Shown here: positions 1 to 12,379 of the stretch, piece by piece
Numbering within the stretch: position 1 is the first letter of the stretch
Layout of the letters: each line of letters opens with the position of its first letter
From: Cryptomeria japonica
Lineage: Eukaryota; Streptophyta; Pinopsida; Cupressales; Cupressaceae
Assembly: GCF_030272615.1 (NCBI RefSeq)
Contig: NC_081408.1
Location: forward strand, 407,866,889-407,928,888
Direction of reading: 5' to 3'
Length of the DNA stretch: 62,000 nt
Program-made: the position numbers and the translations under genes
Notes under the pieces: generated by a model
Seen by the model: the letters and a program-made list of their open reading frames with translations, nothing else
Databases searched by the model: none
What the model was told of the DNA's origin: nothing

Positions 1-545
1 GATATATGAGCTGGATGGCATCCTCATGCACTCAAGTCCCTTAGGGGGACTTGATTGGAATATGCATAGGATGGGCCATGCAACTATACCAACATACTCA
101 AATTGAATGTAATACTTGTTGGATTAGATGCGAGAAACCATCAAACATGTCATACCACAAAAACTATGCCCCAATGTACACCAACCAAGATATAGGATGA
201 TCTAGGCAACCATGAAAAGGTATAGTCCTAGAACAACAAATAAAAAACAAAGTGAAAACATCATTCAAGAAAATGACATGTATCTAACAAAACATCTCTT
301 GCCAAGAGTAAGACATGGATTTGGATAGGCTGCTAGGCATGGGAAGGATGCATCGTAATGGGCATTGATGATGGGATAGATTGATGGGAGGCAACATATA
401 AGCTAACAAGGATAGATTCTACTCAAGAGGATCTCTTCTTGGATTTGGTTAACTTCATCATGGATCGGTGTTTGGATTACGTGTAAGTCAATAGAAGCTC
501 AAATGGTTGGGAAAAGCTCAGTGTACTGGGGGAAAGCTCAATTTG
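1..545. other. non-coding stretch, possible 3' non-coding part of the gypsy element
   Basis: No credible reading frame and no LTR boundary is visible here. It lies on the far side of the LINE insertion from the gypsy pol, so if the LINE entered the gypsy element this is that element's 3' untranslated region. Tat-type elements often have long spacers between integrase and 3' LTR. The only local structure seen is a perfect 8-bp hairpin: CAAGTCCC (33-40), loop, GGGACTTG (46-53). Confidence 0.35.
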
Positions 546-649
546 ATGGGTGGTATACTTTTGAATAAAAGAGGGGTTAAAATTTATTCAAACTAGAAGA
601 AATATAGATCATGGGCATCAAACATCCCTATCAAGATCCACTAAGTGGT

Positions 650-3600
650 CTAACTATTGAGATAAACCCAAAGGTAATTGACCCTTATCCACAATATTCC
701 AATTTTGCATGTGATCATAAGCCCATTTAGCCAAACAATCCACCACACCATTCCATTCCCTAGGGATATGAGTGAAAGTAATAGAATCCAATGAAGCACA
801 CAGATTAAGAATATGGTTTTACAACCAGAGCTAACTGCCAACTAACATCCTCAGAATGCTTCCAAGTCAACAGATGCACAACCATCTCCAAATCAGATTC
901 ACAAATTAGCCTACTCCATCCAAGAGCATAAGCACGCTCCACAACATACATAATCACAATATCCTCCATCAAATTGTTAGTATGATGACCTTTATAAAAA
1001 GAAAACATAAATTAAACAATCCCCAAGTTATCTCTACCAACTCCACCAATACTCACTGGACCTGGATTTCCCCGAAAAGACCCATCCATATTAATTTTTA
1101 GAATGCCCTACGGAGGAGGGCTCCATCTCCCCACCCTATTTATCTTTAGAAGAGGGTGTTAGCATATATTCCTCATGATGTGGCCTTGTGGAGGAGGAAA
1201 ATGGATATGATTATAACAAATAACATTAGTAGGATCCACAGCCTCCGACAAGTCACATTTAGCCTAAATAGTTTCTCTCAAAGAATGGAGAATTTTCCAC
1301 CACAAGTAGTGAGCCCCCAACAACACATTTTGAAAGATTCAATGATTCCTCTCCAACCAGATGTGCCAAATAATAAAAGAAGGGCCAAGAGTCCAAGCAA
1401 CATGAAGAAAAGAGGTCTTGACAAGAGCCTTACCCCAACGAACAAAGAACTCAACCAAAGAAGAGACATGCCAATCAGCTTGATTCCACACATCCCACCA
1501 AAAGTATCAGATATGTCTAGTGAAGGAGCACTGGAAAAAGAGATGAGAGATAGTTTCTTCACTGTTATGACACAACACACACATTGAGGGGACCTGAAAT
1601 CCATGCTTACATAAATCATCCCAAGTAAGATACCGATTGTGTACCACCAACCACATGAAAAAAATTCACTTGGGCCCTGAGAACTTATACCAAACTTGTT
1701 TCCACCAAGGAACCTAAATGTCCCCAAAAGTCTGTCGCACCAGCTCAACATAACCTGCAGAAACAGAAAACTTTCCAGACAAATCCCTTATTGCCCAAGC
1801 CAAAACATCATTCCCAGCCAAGGTAGTGCACTCACGAGACTCCAGAATCTACCTATCTTCCACATATCCTTCTGGAGGCTATTCAGATGGATGTCATACT
1901 AAATCACTATGTCATATGCATCCTTTACCAACTTCTAAATGGACAAGGACTATTGGTTGTGGATAGGATTAAGGTTAGAATTAAGGTTATAGATAGGATT
2001 AGAAATAAAATTAAATAAAAATAAGGCCTTAAAATTTGATAAATAGTAAATATATATTATTGCAAAAGATATCAATCCTACAATTTTTTATTTCTTTAAC
2101 ATTTTTCATATTATGTGGTGTTGTTTTGTTAGAGATGGGGAGAAGGTGAATGAGAAAGAAGTCAAATTGGAGTATGTATCTACAAAGGAACATACTGCAA
2201 ATATCTTTAGTCAACCCACAATTATGGGCAATCTTATAATGGTCAACAGTGTCCTGGCCAACAGTAGAAAAGGTCTCACAAAGAGACTGAAGGTGGGCAT
2301 GAGAAGAAAGGATAGAAGGATGACCATCCTAAGAATCTAGCCAAAAAAGAGCTTGAGATCACGTATGACAGATCCAAAGGAGACCATTTCTTACCAACTG
2401 AGCCCCAAGTTTCAAAGTTTTCCAAATCATAGAACCTCTTCCCAACAAAGGAAAACAGGGAACATCAATGATATTAACACCTGGAAGATACTTAAGGGTG
2501 AGAATATAGGCCCAAAGATGATGTTGGCTAGGGCGTCAGTTCCAATATAACTTAGCAGCAAGAGCTTGCCCATTTAAAATAGAAAAGCATAAGCCAAGGA
2601 CATCCTCATTCTTAGGTTTGCACATAGTTTCCCACTTAACAAGGCTCCATTTAGCAGTCGATAAATTCCCACTCCAAAGAAACTGATGAGAGAGGGCATC
2701 AAATTCTCAAAGAAAATACATGGGAGCAGCCTAAATAAAACATTTGTATATAGAAATAGCTTGAATAACCAACTTTAAAAGAGTCAAACAAGCAACAGTA
2801 GATAACCAACAGTGATTCCAATGATTGACCTTCTAACGTAGCTTGTCAAGAAAAATTTGCCAAGAGGACCTAGGATGTCTACCAATAGTAAGAGGAATGC
2901 CCAAATAAACCAAGGGAAGAGACCCAATCTAGATCCTACAAAATGTCAACAATACATCTCTAAATGTCCTGAGGGGTAATGAAGAAGAAAATGGAGGATT
3001 TGTGCTTGTTAACTTTCTGACCTGAAGCAGCAAGGTAAACATCCAAGGCTTGCCTAAAAGAATCATCTTCTTGAAGATGAGCCAATCCCATAAGAGACGT
3101 GTCATCCACAAACTGAAGATGTGAAAGATGTGGCAAGCCATTGCCCCATTGTCACCCATGAATCAAGCCCTGAGCAGTGCAGAATTTTAGAAAATGGCCC
3201 ATACCCTCAGCTAAAATAAGAAACAGGTAAGGGGAGAGAGGATCCCCTTGGCAAAGGCCTCTAGAAACACCAAAGGCCTTTGAAGGTTATCCATTCTCAA
3301 TAATCAAAAAAGAAGCAAAAGTAACACAACTCATAGTCCAACTCACCCGTTCTGCACTAAAACAAAATGCGAAGAGAATTTTCTAAAGAAAACTCCATTT
3401 GACTGTGTCATAAGCCTTGGCCATGTCCAATTTAATAAACATAGATCTCTCCTTTGAGGTTTCCATAGAGTTAATAACCTCATAAGCCACCACCACCCCA
3501 TCCAAAATATGTTTACCAGCCACAAAACCCCCTTCTTCCTTAGAGATCACCACAGGAAGACAAGTTTTGAGCCTCTCTACAATCAATTTGTTGATAATCT

Positions 3601-5193
3601 TATACACCACATTTCAGAGAGCAATAGGCCAAAAAAATTCAAGTTTATCCGCACCTTCCTTTTTGGGAATGAGATTCAAGAAGGTAGAATTCAAGGCTCG
3701 AAGCATCTGATTATTACAAAGAGATTCCCTAACAACCTCCAAAATATCTAGATTGATAATATCCCAAACCTGCTGGAAAAAATCAACAAGGAATCCATCT
3801 GGGCTTGGAGATTTACCTTTGTTCATCCCAAAAACAACCTCTTATAATTTTGACAGCAAAATCAGACCAATAAGAGAATCATGCATCGTATCAATGACAA
3901 GAGAGAGAATCCAGGAAAGGATCAAACTCTCCTCTTCAACCACAGGGGGATCTTCAGCAAAAGAGAATAATACAACTGATGAGCCTCGCAAGTCATAGCC
4001 GACAGAGAGGAGATTTGAAGCCCTTCAAAGGTAAGAAGAGAGGAAATAAACCCCTTGTTACAACGAGCCTGAACAGAATGATGAAAGAAGGTAGTATTCC
4101 TATCCCCTTCTTGCAACCAATCAATTTGAGCCTTTTGTTTCCAATAAATCTCCTCTCGAAGTTCCCATTCCTCCACATCTCGCATGGCCTAGGATTCAAC
4201 TTTTCCAAGAGCATCTAAGAACCCAAAATCCCAAATTCAGCAAGTAATCACCACAAAATTGTCAAGAGCATTCGTCTTTCTAGATTGTAGGTTACCAAAA
4301 CATGATGTATTCCATCTCTTAAGGTGATATTTGACATATTGAAGTTTCTTCACAAAGACAAACATAGTCATGTCATAAGCAAGGCCACCCTCTCTCCACC
4401 ACTTAGCCACTAAATTATGCAGCGAGGAGTCTTGAAGCCACATATGTTGAAATTTAAAAGGAGGATTCTTTGGACCAGCAAAAGAAGAAGTAGAGAATTT
4501 AATTGGCCAGTGATTAAAACTTCTCCAATCAAGAATTTTCAGATCTAGTAGCCAAGCCACCACCAACCCAAAAATAAGAGACAAGGAGCCTATTCAGTCA
4601 TTCAGAGATCGCCTCTTGTCCACTCCGTCTATTATTCCAAGTGAAAGTCCCATTAGAAGGCTTGACATCCACTAAAGCAAGAAAATCCACCTGAGCTCGA
4701 AAAAGATCAGAGGCTAGACCTAACCTAGGCAGCCATCCTCTTTTCTCATCCAAACTCAACATAGAATTAAAATCACCACCTAAGATCCAAGGAAGATAAG
4801 GAGCACATGACCAAACATATCTTATGTGATCCCAAAGTTGGATTTTACCACGGATGTCAACTAGAGCATAAATGTTAGTGATTAGAATAGTCTCATCATA
4901 ATCCAAACAAGTAGGAACCATAGAAATAGAAGAATGACTAGAAATCCACCAAAGGGGATAAATATTGCATGTATCCCAATGCATTGACAACCTCTAGAAT
5001 TACCTTGAGAACCAATGCATTGATATTTCCCAAAGTACCAAATATGAGAAGCATAGTGAATCATGTCATCAACAGAAACCTTAGTCTCTTGAACACAAAA
5101 GATGTCTGGTGAATGAGCTGCAACCAAATCATGAATATACTTTTTACAAGGGATGTTATTCAACCCCCTAAGATTCCAAGAAAGAACAATCAT
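650..5193 (-). pseudogene. LINE ORF2: endonuclease, reverse transcriptase, zf-RVT, RNase H
   Basis: The second ORF would nick target DNA and reverse-transcribe the element RNA. The endonuclease starts MIVLSWNLRGLN (5193) and shows CVQETK, GGDFN (about 4765) and NHWPI (about 4505), the last in place of the usual SDHWP. The RT follows: WLQEGDRNTTFFH (about 4110), KSPSPDGF, GGFVAGKHILDG, KLDMAKAYDTVKW and the catalytic FVDD (about 3098). A zf-RVT-like region (about 1280-1750) shows CVLC and HLFFQC-type spacing only when frames are switched. The C-terminal RNase H (about 650-1110) keeps MDGSFRGNPG, an NLMED, ESDLEMV and HIPREWNGVVDCLAKWA, so all four acidic positions are visible. Frameshifts occur between several blocks and stops interrupt most of them. 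It is certainly non-functional, but the domain identification is firm. Confidence 0.85.
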
Positions 5194-5525
5194 TGAGAAG
5201 ATTGGGGTAAGTGAACATTAATGGTCTTAACAGCCCTAGATTCCACTAACAAATCCCCAGTAGATTTAATCTTCTCTTGATCCTTCTTACGTCCACTTTT
5301 AAAAGAATTAGCATATGAGACTTTCTTGTGAGAGTGTTGTTGCAAACCCAAACCCAACGATCAGCCTTGCCCCTTGCCATCCAACAACACCTCCTTAGCC
5401 AAATCTGCCAGAATAATGTCATCCTATAAGTCAATCGGAGCGCAGGGAACCCCCAATGCAAGGGTAGTAGAAGAACCATCTTGTTGCGGTCCAACATGCG
5501 AACTCAGAACAAGGAGCTTATGCTC

Positions 5526-6460
5526 TTACACAATTTCCATACCTACTATAGCCACCCTACAAGAAACCTCAACTGGAATCCCTTCCTTAAAGGCTATAGT
5601 ATCTAAGACCTCAAAATGATTAAAGTTGTCATCGGGTTGCCTATCCTTAAAGGATCTTTTTTGGCCTCTCCCCTTGGCACGGGGTTTAACAAACAGGAAA
5701 CCATCCTTATCTGGGTCATTTGTCTGCATAGGGGCCATACCTTGATCTTCTTTATTAGCCTTTGGAATTGAAGGAGGAGGAGAGCCACCAATAGAAGAAC
5801 CTACATTCTTACTAACTCGAGGATATTGACATTGGAGATGACCATACTCATGACATACTCGACACCGGAAAGGGAGAGATTCATAATCAAGTTGTTGGAT
5901 CCATGAAGCAGAGCCCAAGCAAATTTCCAAATAATCCGGTAATGGATTTTCTAAGTCAATATCAACACAAATGTGGGCAAAATAAATCACTTTTTTATCA
6001 ATGATTTGATGAGAAACCGCAGCAGGCTTACCAAGAAAAGCAGCGATCTATTTCAAAATATCTTCATGCCAAAACTCAAGAGGGAGACTTGGCAAATGTT
6101 CCGATGAATTAAACCCTACATGCCAAGGTTTGACAAACAATCCCACATGGCTATAAAAATATGGGCCACCCTCAAAAACCCTATTCATGTCTGCCATGTT
6201 TGTAAAGACAACCAAGAAATAATTGTTTGCAGCTAGCATAATCTCCAAATCACCTTCAATCTGCCATGTGCGACAAATCCAAGCCTCAAGCGTCAATAAA
6301 GAAATGTGGATTCCAAGGAATTTACAGATCAATGCATGTCAGCTCCAATAATCAACATCCTCCATAACCGATTTAGGAGGAATTACCAAGACCAGACGAT
6401 CATGGTAGCGTGGAAGACAACCATTCACCTTTTTTAGTTTGGAGCTCTCCTTGTGTATAA
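5526..6460 (-). pseudogene. LINE ORF1: DUF4283-like and CCHC zinc-knuckle protein
   Basis: The first ORF of the minus-strand LINE, expected to be an RNA-binding, RNP-forming protein. The translated segment reads LPRYHDRLVLVIPP, then a DUF4283-like stretch with EAWICRTWQIEGDLEIMLAA and FEGGPYFYSHVGLFVKPW (about 6120-6300). A CCHC knuckle, CRVCHEYGHLQC, lies at about 5830-5875, followed by a charged, low-complexity tail. DUF4283 followed by a knuckle is the standard ORF1 layout of plant L1-like elements. Two in-frame stops, near 6340 and 6050, break it. The true start codon is uncertain and may lie near 6480. The frame closes at 5526, about 330 bases before the ORF2 endonuclease begins. Confidence 0.75.
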
Positions 6461-6794
6461 TGAATCAAAATGTTGTGCATGCATTCCAGAAGAAGACTGA
6501 AGATGCTTCTTGGAGTCAAAAATCAACAGGGAATTGGAAACCTACGGCTTCCCCATAAAGACTAGAAAAACTCCATGCAAACAAACCCAACAACAACCCC
6601 TTCAAACCCCATCCCTGATAACCCCGAAGCCTGCAAAAAAGAAAACCCACCCCCTATAAAAATGAAAAACTCCCCCAACTTGACCCAGAACCCCACACCG
6701 ATTGCACCAAGCATAGAATGAAATAGGGCTAGGGCCCGTCCCTATTCATAGCTGTCGCAGCACTCTCCATTTTTTCAAATAATCCCATGGGTGG

Positions 6795-7261
6795 CATGTT
6801 GACTATGATGGGTATAAGTGAAATTTACTTAGTTGATCCTTATTTATAGCAGTCGATTAGCTCATCATCTGATGCAGAATGAGGTGGTGATGGTTAATAG
6901 TGTGTGTTGAAAGTGCATGACTAGGGAAAATAATGCCTGCACAAATGGATAGGACTAGAGTTGTGATGGAAGATAGGATGACCAGATAAAATGCAATATC
7001 AGTGAATGGAATGAAGGGATGGGTGAGAATGTGATAAGCGTCCAAATAGATGGTGGATTCAATTTATTTACCTTAACTCCTAAAAAAATTTTTTCACCAA
7101 GGTAGTTGCCCATAGTGCCACAAAGTGGTTTTCACTAATGGATGAAATGATTATTTTTTTTTACTTTTTTAGATTTTTCAATTTTTTTGTATTTTTTATG
7201 CTTTTTTATTTTTTTTATTTCTTTATTTTTCAAAGTTAGGATTCCTTGAATATTTAGGCAT
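6795..7261. other. non-coding, T-rich stretch between integrase end and LINE
   Basis: No gene is visible. The plus strand has a run of T-rich sequence at about 7147-7240 (A-rich on the gypsy sense strand). This is plausible as the 3' untranslated region after the gypsy integrase. No polypurine tract next to a TG...CA LTR boundary was found here. Confidence 0.4.
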
Positions 7262-8620
7262 AGAATCTCTTTAGATGGATGATATTCATGGGTTCATCCA
7301 ACAATTCTATGTTATTTATAGCCAACTGATAGGTTCCAGAGCCATATTTAGTAGTGATAACATAAGGTCCAATCCAATTAAGCTCAAATTTTCCTTTCTT
7401 TTCTCAAACCTAGAGATTTTTCTGATTTTCTTTAAGCACAAGGTCGCCAACTTCAAACTTTCACACCTTGGCTTTCTTGTTGTAACTAAGACAAAGACAG
7501 TTCTAATAAACTCTGAGGTGATTCAAAGCATTGAGGCATTGTTCATCTAGCAGTTCTAGTTCTTGAAGTCTTGCTACTCTATATTCTTCATCGGGAAGAA
7601 TGTTCTGCAGTGATATCCTTAGCGATGGAAGCTTGATCTCAAGTGGTAGGACAGCTTCAGAACCAAAGATGAGGGAATATTGAGTGGCTATGATGTGTGT
7701 GTGATGCTTGTGTGGTAGGCCCAAAGTGCGAAGTGAATTTACAAGTGACAATCAAGACCAGCTTCATTGACTTTCTTTTTTAGGACTTTAATAAGGGTTT
7801 TATTTTAAGCCTCATCTTGATTGTTGCCTTGTGGATAATATGGGGTGGAGAAGCAATGTTGGATACCAAATTTGTGACACAATTCTTTGACATCCTAATT
7901 CTTGAAATTTCTTCCATTGTCTGTGATAATAGCCTTTGGAATACCATACCAAAATATGAGGTAGTTCAGGATAAACTTTGTTATTTGTATGCATGTGGTA
8001 TAAGTATAATTTCTTCCACCCACTTATTGGAATATTCGGTGGTGGTGACGATGAATTTGTGGCCATTGGAAGAAGTGGACTAGATTTTGCCAATAAAATT
8101 GAGCCCCTGTGTTGAAAAGGGCCAAGGTGTGATGAACAACTGGAATGCTTGAGATGGTACATGTATCTTGTCACCATGCTTCTGATAGGGTATGCATTTC
8201 TTTACATAGTGATAGGCCTCTTGTTCCATAGTAAGCCAATAGTAACCCATTCAGAGGAGATTTTTAGCCAACGTGAGGCCACTTGAGTGTTCTCCATAGA
8301 TACCTTTGTGTACTTATCACAATGCTCATTCAGTTTCTTCATTGTCTAAACACCTTAGGAGGGTTCTATTGAAGTGCCTTCGAAATAGGGTTTCTCCAAG
8401 GATATTGTAGTGAGAGGATCGACGAATGAATGTTTGTTGTTGGGTTGTAGTGAGATGAGGGGGGATAGTTTGGTTGTTAAGGTAGGCATATGTGTCTTGA
8501 TACCAAGGAGGATTGGCACCAACATATTTGCAGACCATTTTCAATTCTATCATATCGTACAGGGGCATTAAGAGATGTTCGACCAAGAATTCACATTTGG
8601 TACTATTCTCTAGCATTTGC
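7262..8620 (-). pseudogene. gypsy integrase (H2C2 zinc-binding, core, C-terminal domain)
   Basis: The integrase would insert element cDNA into the genome. The zinc-binding region reads HYNILGETLFRRHFNRTLLRCLDNEE (about 8330-8420, within the segment ending at 8625). The core contains GLNFIGKI (about 8105), IITDNGRNF (about 7920) and STPYYPQGNNQDEA (about 7835). The C-terminal part has YSLIFGSEAVLPLEIKLPSLRI (about 7610-7680) and LNWIGPYVI (about 7370). The second Asp and the Glu of the DDE triad are present. The first Asp position reads Asn (LNFIG where the family has a D), a G-to-A-type change that should abolish catalysis. Frames change several times and stops are frequent. Confidence 0.8.
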
Positions 8621-8639
8621 AGCAAGGATCAAATTATTG

Positions 8640-9000
8640 TCATAACATGTGCAGCTCAATTTATTGCTATGGGAATCTGCTCAAAATGGATTGAAGTGAA
8701 ATGTTGTTTAACTTATTCAACCATGTGGTGGTACGGGAGCAACTTGTTGTCCCTCATCTCATATTCATCATTGAGCTACCGATTTACTAACTCAGAGTCT
8801 CCGTAGACACATAAGTCCATGATTTTCCATTTGACAACCATACGGAGTCCTATGATGAGGTCCTCATACTCAGAGATATTATTTTTGCATGGGAAGGCCA
8901 ACTTATAGGACTTAGGAATGCAATATTCATGCGGGGTAATGCACAATATTCCTACTCCTGATCCCCATTTCTTGTAAGAGCCATCAAAATATAGCTTTCA
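8640..9000 (-). pseudogene. second RNase H domain (aRNH) of the Tat-like gypsy
   Basis: The segment reads LYFDGSYKKWGSGVGILC, then CKNNISEYEDLIIGLRM and VYGDSELVNRQLNDEYE in order. These are the D, E and D motifs of an RNase HI-like fold (FDGS, SEYE, GDSE). It sits between the canonical retroviral-type RNase H and the integrase, the position of the extra RNase H in Tat elements. It is short and joined to its neighbours in the polyprotein, and is interrupted by a stop near 8705. Family knowledge supports the assignment; the motifs are seen directly. Confidence 0.75.
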
Positions 9001-9039
9001 GGGAGTGGTTTGTGCAACTATCATTATTGCATCATCAAG

Positions 9040-10680
9040 AAAGTCTACGATGAGAGGATGGTATTCTTCAATGGGTTTTGTTGCTAGATGATCTACAATG
9101 ACTTGTCCTTTGATTGTTTTTTTGTCTACGTACTCAATGTCAAACTCACTTAGTATCATAGCCCACTTTTCCATTCTACCTGTTAAGGTTTCCTTTGAGA
9201 GTAACTATTTCAAGGGGTTGATTTTACAAATGAGCTTGGTTTTTTGATTAAGCATATAGTGTTAAATATTTTGTGTGCTAACGATGCCAGCGAGGCAAGA
9301 TTGTTTAATGGATGTGTAGTTCAGCTCATAGCCCACTAGGGTGCAACTTATGTAGTAGACAGCATGTTTTTTTTCCTTTATCATCTTCTTATGCCAAGAG
9401 TTCCCCCAGTTCGGCTATTTTATCTGATATGTACAGGAGGAGGAGGAGTCTATCTAGGACAAGAGGCAAGAGGACTAGCGGAGAAGCAAGATATCTTTGA
9501 CTATGTCAAATCCTTTTTGCCATAAACAGTCCCACTAAAACTTTATGTCTTTGTGAAGTAGATGAGAAAATGGGTGGCATTTGTTATAAAGTTAGGCTAT
9601 GAATTTTGTTGAATGGATTGAAGTTTGCCTTGGATACTACATAGTTGCTTGAGAGTCCTGGGAAGAGTCATTTCCATGATGGCATTCACTTTTGCAAGAT
9701 CTACTTTGATGCCTCATTTGGACATAGTGAAACAAATGAGCTTTTTGGAAGTAACTCCAAAGACACACATTTTACAGTTGATTCAGAGTTTATACTTTTC
9801 TAGGAGGTGCTCAAACATTTTTGTCAACGTTGCAATGTGTCCTTATCTTGTCTTTTATTTGTTGAGAAGATCATCTACATAGTCTTTCATAATGTCATGC
9901 AAAAGGTTATGGAAGAGCGTTGGCATAGCCCTCTGATAAGTTGCATTGGCATTCTTCAACCCAAAAGGAATCACCTAGTAACAAAAGGCTCCCCACAGTG
10001 AAGTGAAAGTAGTTTTATTTTGGTATTTGGTTGCAACCTTGATCTGGATATATCCAAAAAATCCATCCATTAAAGAGAGCATCTCATGTCCTGTTGTGAG
10101 ATCAACTATCATGACAATGTTTGGCAGACAAAAGTCATCCTCAGGACATGCCTTATCGAGATCTCTAAAATCATTGCATATGTGAATGCCCCCAGCCGAC
10201 TTGCCAATCGGTACTATGTTTGAGACCCATTGTGGATAATCAATAGGATGGATGAATCCCACATCTATCATTTTCTTCATCTCTGCTTTGACCAATAGAG
10301 CAATTTGAGGATGCATCTTTTTGTAATTTATGCTTAATGGGTTTAGCATTAGGACATACAACAAGGTGGTGCACTATCAGCTCTAGGTCCAATCCTGGCA
10401 TGTCTGCATAAGACCATGTGAAGTTCTATTTTGTGCTTTAGAGAAAGGCTATGGTATTCCGACGCTCTTGATCATTGACACTCTTGGCAATCAGCGTGCG
10501 TTTGGGATTTTTAACAGTGCCAAGGTTGACTTCTTCAATTTCTTCAATCAACATGGAATATTTATTGAGTGGGAGTACCATGAGCGGCAAGTCAATTCCC
10601 TCATCCTCTAGCACCTTTTCCAGGTTTTCACTAGAAGATACATCTTTTCTTTTCACTTTTGTATTGTCCAAGGGTACCTA
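9040..10680 (-). pseudogene. gypsy reverse transcriptase and first RNase H
   Basis: The RT starts after a linker reading NFTWSYADMPGLDLE (about 10400-10435). It continues with KAEMKKMIDVGFIHP, SNIVPIGKSAGGIHICNDFRDLDKACPEDDF and the catalytic MKDYVDDLL near 9875. The FRDLDKACP and YVDD blocks are diagnostic of plant Ty3/gypsy Tat/Athila RT. RNase H remnants follow, with GRMEKWAMILSEFDIEYVDKKTIKGQ at about 9090-9180, which is the connection-domain end of the enzyme. The frame is open over 9975-10364 and then broken repeatedly. It makes DNA from the element RNA and degrades the RNA strand in intact relatives. Confidence 0.85.
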
Positions 10681-11639
10681 ATTAAGGTTTTCACCAAGGG
10701 ACTCTAGATTTTTATTTTTATTTTCACTTTTATGACCAAGGGAGTTGACTTGACTACCGAAGTACACATTCTTATGTAGTTGTATGTTGCAAACCTTAGT
10801 GTGATCTTCCATGTTTTGCATCTCTAAAAGTGTTAAGATGGTGTTATCATCTATGCATATGTTGATATTCAAAGGTCCTTGTTGGTCCTAATCTATTATT
10901 TTGGGGTAACAAGAGGGAGTTCATCGAGGATAGATGAGGTTATGGTCATGATTTGGGTTTCAGAGAAAAAGTCATCAAGGTACTTGTAAGGCACTTCATA
11001 AAACTCCTCTTCGTTGGAGTTGTCAACATCAGAAGGTTGGGCAGTCTAAACACCAACAATTGTAACCTTAGGTATGGAAGAGTAACCCAAGCCTCTATTG
11101 TGTTTGTATGGCACATGTGCAATGGGACCCCTTCTGCCTTTCTCTTTAGGTCCCCAACCATGTCCTTTGTAGCCCATCTTGTCTTTCATAGAAAAAGCTT
11201 TAGGATACTTCTATCTAGGAATAATTATTGGATCAGCATCTTCTTCTCAATTTAACTAGGAGGTTATATCAGTTTTCATGTTTCTTGTATCTAAAGGACC
11301 CCACTACTGGAAGATTGTCTTTTTGCACTGGAAAGTACATCTATTTGGAAGCTCAATTTATTTTGGTCTAACATATTATTTAGGAGATGTGGGGAGGTGC
11401 CTCACATAAAGTGCATTCTCTAGGATATATTATCCATAGCCTTTGTCAATTATCTTGTCCTTGATCTCAAGTGGAGTAGGATTTGAGGGGGAAGGATCCG
11501 AATGCGAGACAAGTAATGGATGATGTGGAAGTAAGAGAATTAAGTGGGAAATGGTGAATGTGTCTCCCCTCTACCATCTTGTAATACTATAAAGTTTGGG
11601 AATCTGTTAGGATGGTGACCTTTCAACTATTGTAGAGAA
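10681..11639 (-). other. linker between gypsy protease and RT, decayed
   Basis: No continuous frame is present. Short minus-strand fragments lie between the protease remnant and the RT linker and probably belong to the same polyprotein. I could not assign a domain. Confidence 0.4.
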
Positions 11640-12244
11640 ACCTTAAGAATTCATGGTAAGTGAAAGGGACAACCTAGATGGAATGGATCTACATACGGCC
11701 AAAGAGGATGTTGTACCAGAGATCAAGGTCCAAGACTTGACATGTTGTTTCCACTTGTTGGGCCAACTTGAATTGGAAGCTTAATGGTGCCTTTAGAAAT
11801 TCTTTCAACATCATCATATGCTTTGATAGTAATTTTTCCTATATGCTCCACAAGGTATTCAAATAATCCCAACTACTTGATCAACTTATATGTACCTAGG
11901 TTCAAATCAGATCCACCATCTATAAAGACCCTCTTGATTTTGTGTTTTAATACAATGGCCTCAATATGGATAGGTTTTTTGTGCAAGGGGTCATCGGACT
12001 GAATTTCTTTAGAAGAAAAGACAAGGTGATGTTGCATGGACAGGTTACTAATTAGGGCTTGAAATTGTGCAGTGTTGACATTATTCAGAATGCAAGAGGC
12101 CCATAATGACAACTCAAGGACTTCCTTGTGAATGGGTGAATTTTTTAGGAGCTCCAAGATGGATATTTGTGTAGCCATCTTACCGAGGTGATCAAAAACA
12201 TTATAGTTCGAGGTGGATGGTGCAAAGGAAGAAGATAGAGGCAA
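11640..12244 (-). pseudogene. gypsy aspartic protease region
   Basis: The segment reads HKKPIHIEAIVLKHKIKRVF, then IDGGSDLNLGTYKLIK with the aspartic protease active-site stretch IDGG. In the next frame come KITIKAYDDVERISKGTIKLPIQVGP. IDGG followed by LNL is the usual variant of the DTG/DSG motif in Tat-type elements. It lies between gag and RT as expected, and would cleave the polyprotein. A stop close to 11875 separates the active-site half from the second half. Confidence 0.7.
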
Positions 12245-12379
12245 AGCACCTTGGATAGTTACCCTTTCTCTTCTGGTGGTTACATTTCAGTTGTTCAAAG
12301 GGGGTTGATTCGAAGGAGAGGCTCCTTGAATGAATATCTTTCTGGGAGGTGGTTTTTTAGATGACGAAGAGGTGGGGAC

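Larger units (their letters stand above)
554..6786 (-). mobile_element. LINE (L1-like, plant type with RNase H), minus strand
   Basis: This is a non-LTR retrotransposon read on the minus strand. ORF1 (DUF4283-like plus zinc knuckle) lies at the high-coordinate end. ORF2 follows with endonuclease, reverse transcriptase, zf-RVT-like region and RNase H. The domain order and roughly 6.2-kb length are those of plant L1-like elements. An 8-bp direct repeat ATGGGTGG occurs at 546-553 and 6787-6794 and is my best guess for the target-site duplication. With these limits the element starts GGGATTATTTG on the minus strand and ends near a CTTTTGAATAAAAG palindrome. No clear poly(A) tail is seen, so the 3' limit is approximate. 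Several frameshifts and stops show it is dead. The surrounding sequence is probably the 3' region of the gypsy element at 7262-17767. Confidence 0.8.

Noticed and set aside
1-545. Gypsy 3' LTR at the window start
   Set aside because: No similarity by eye to 15186-17767 and no TG...CA boundary beside a polypurine tract.
1156-1587. 143-codon plus-strand frame
   Set aside because: It is antisense to the zf-RVT-like region of LINE 1, whose conserved blocks are on the minus strand.
6801-6817. Alternative TSD for LINE 1 (GATGGGTATA)
   Set aside because: It resembles the left flank only with a gap. ATGGGTGG at 546 and 6787 is an exact match, though still tentative.
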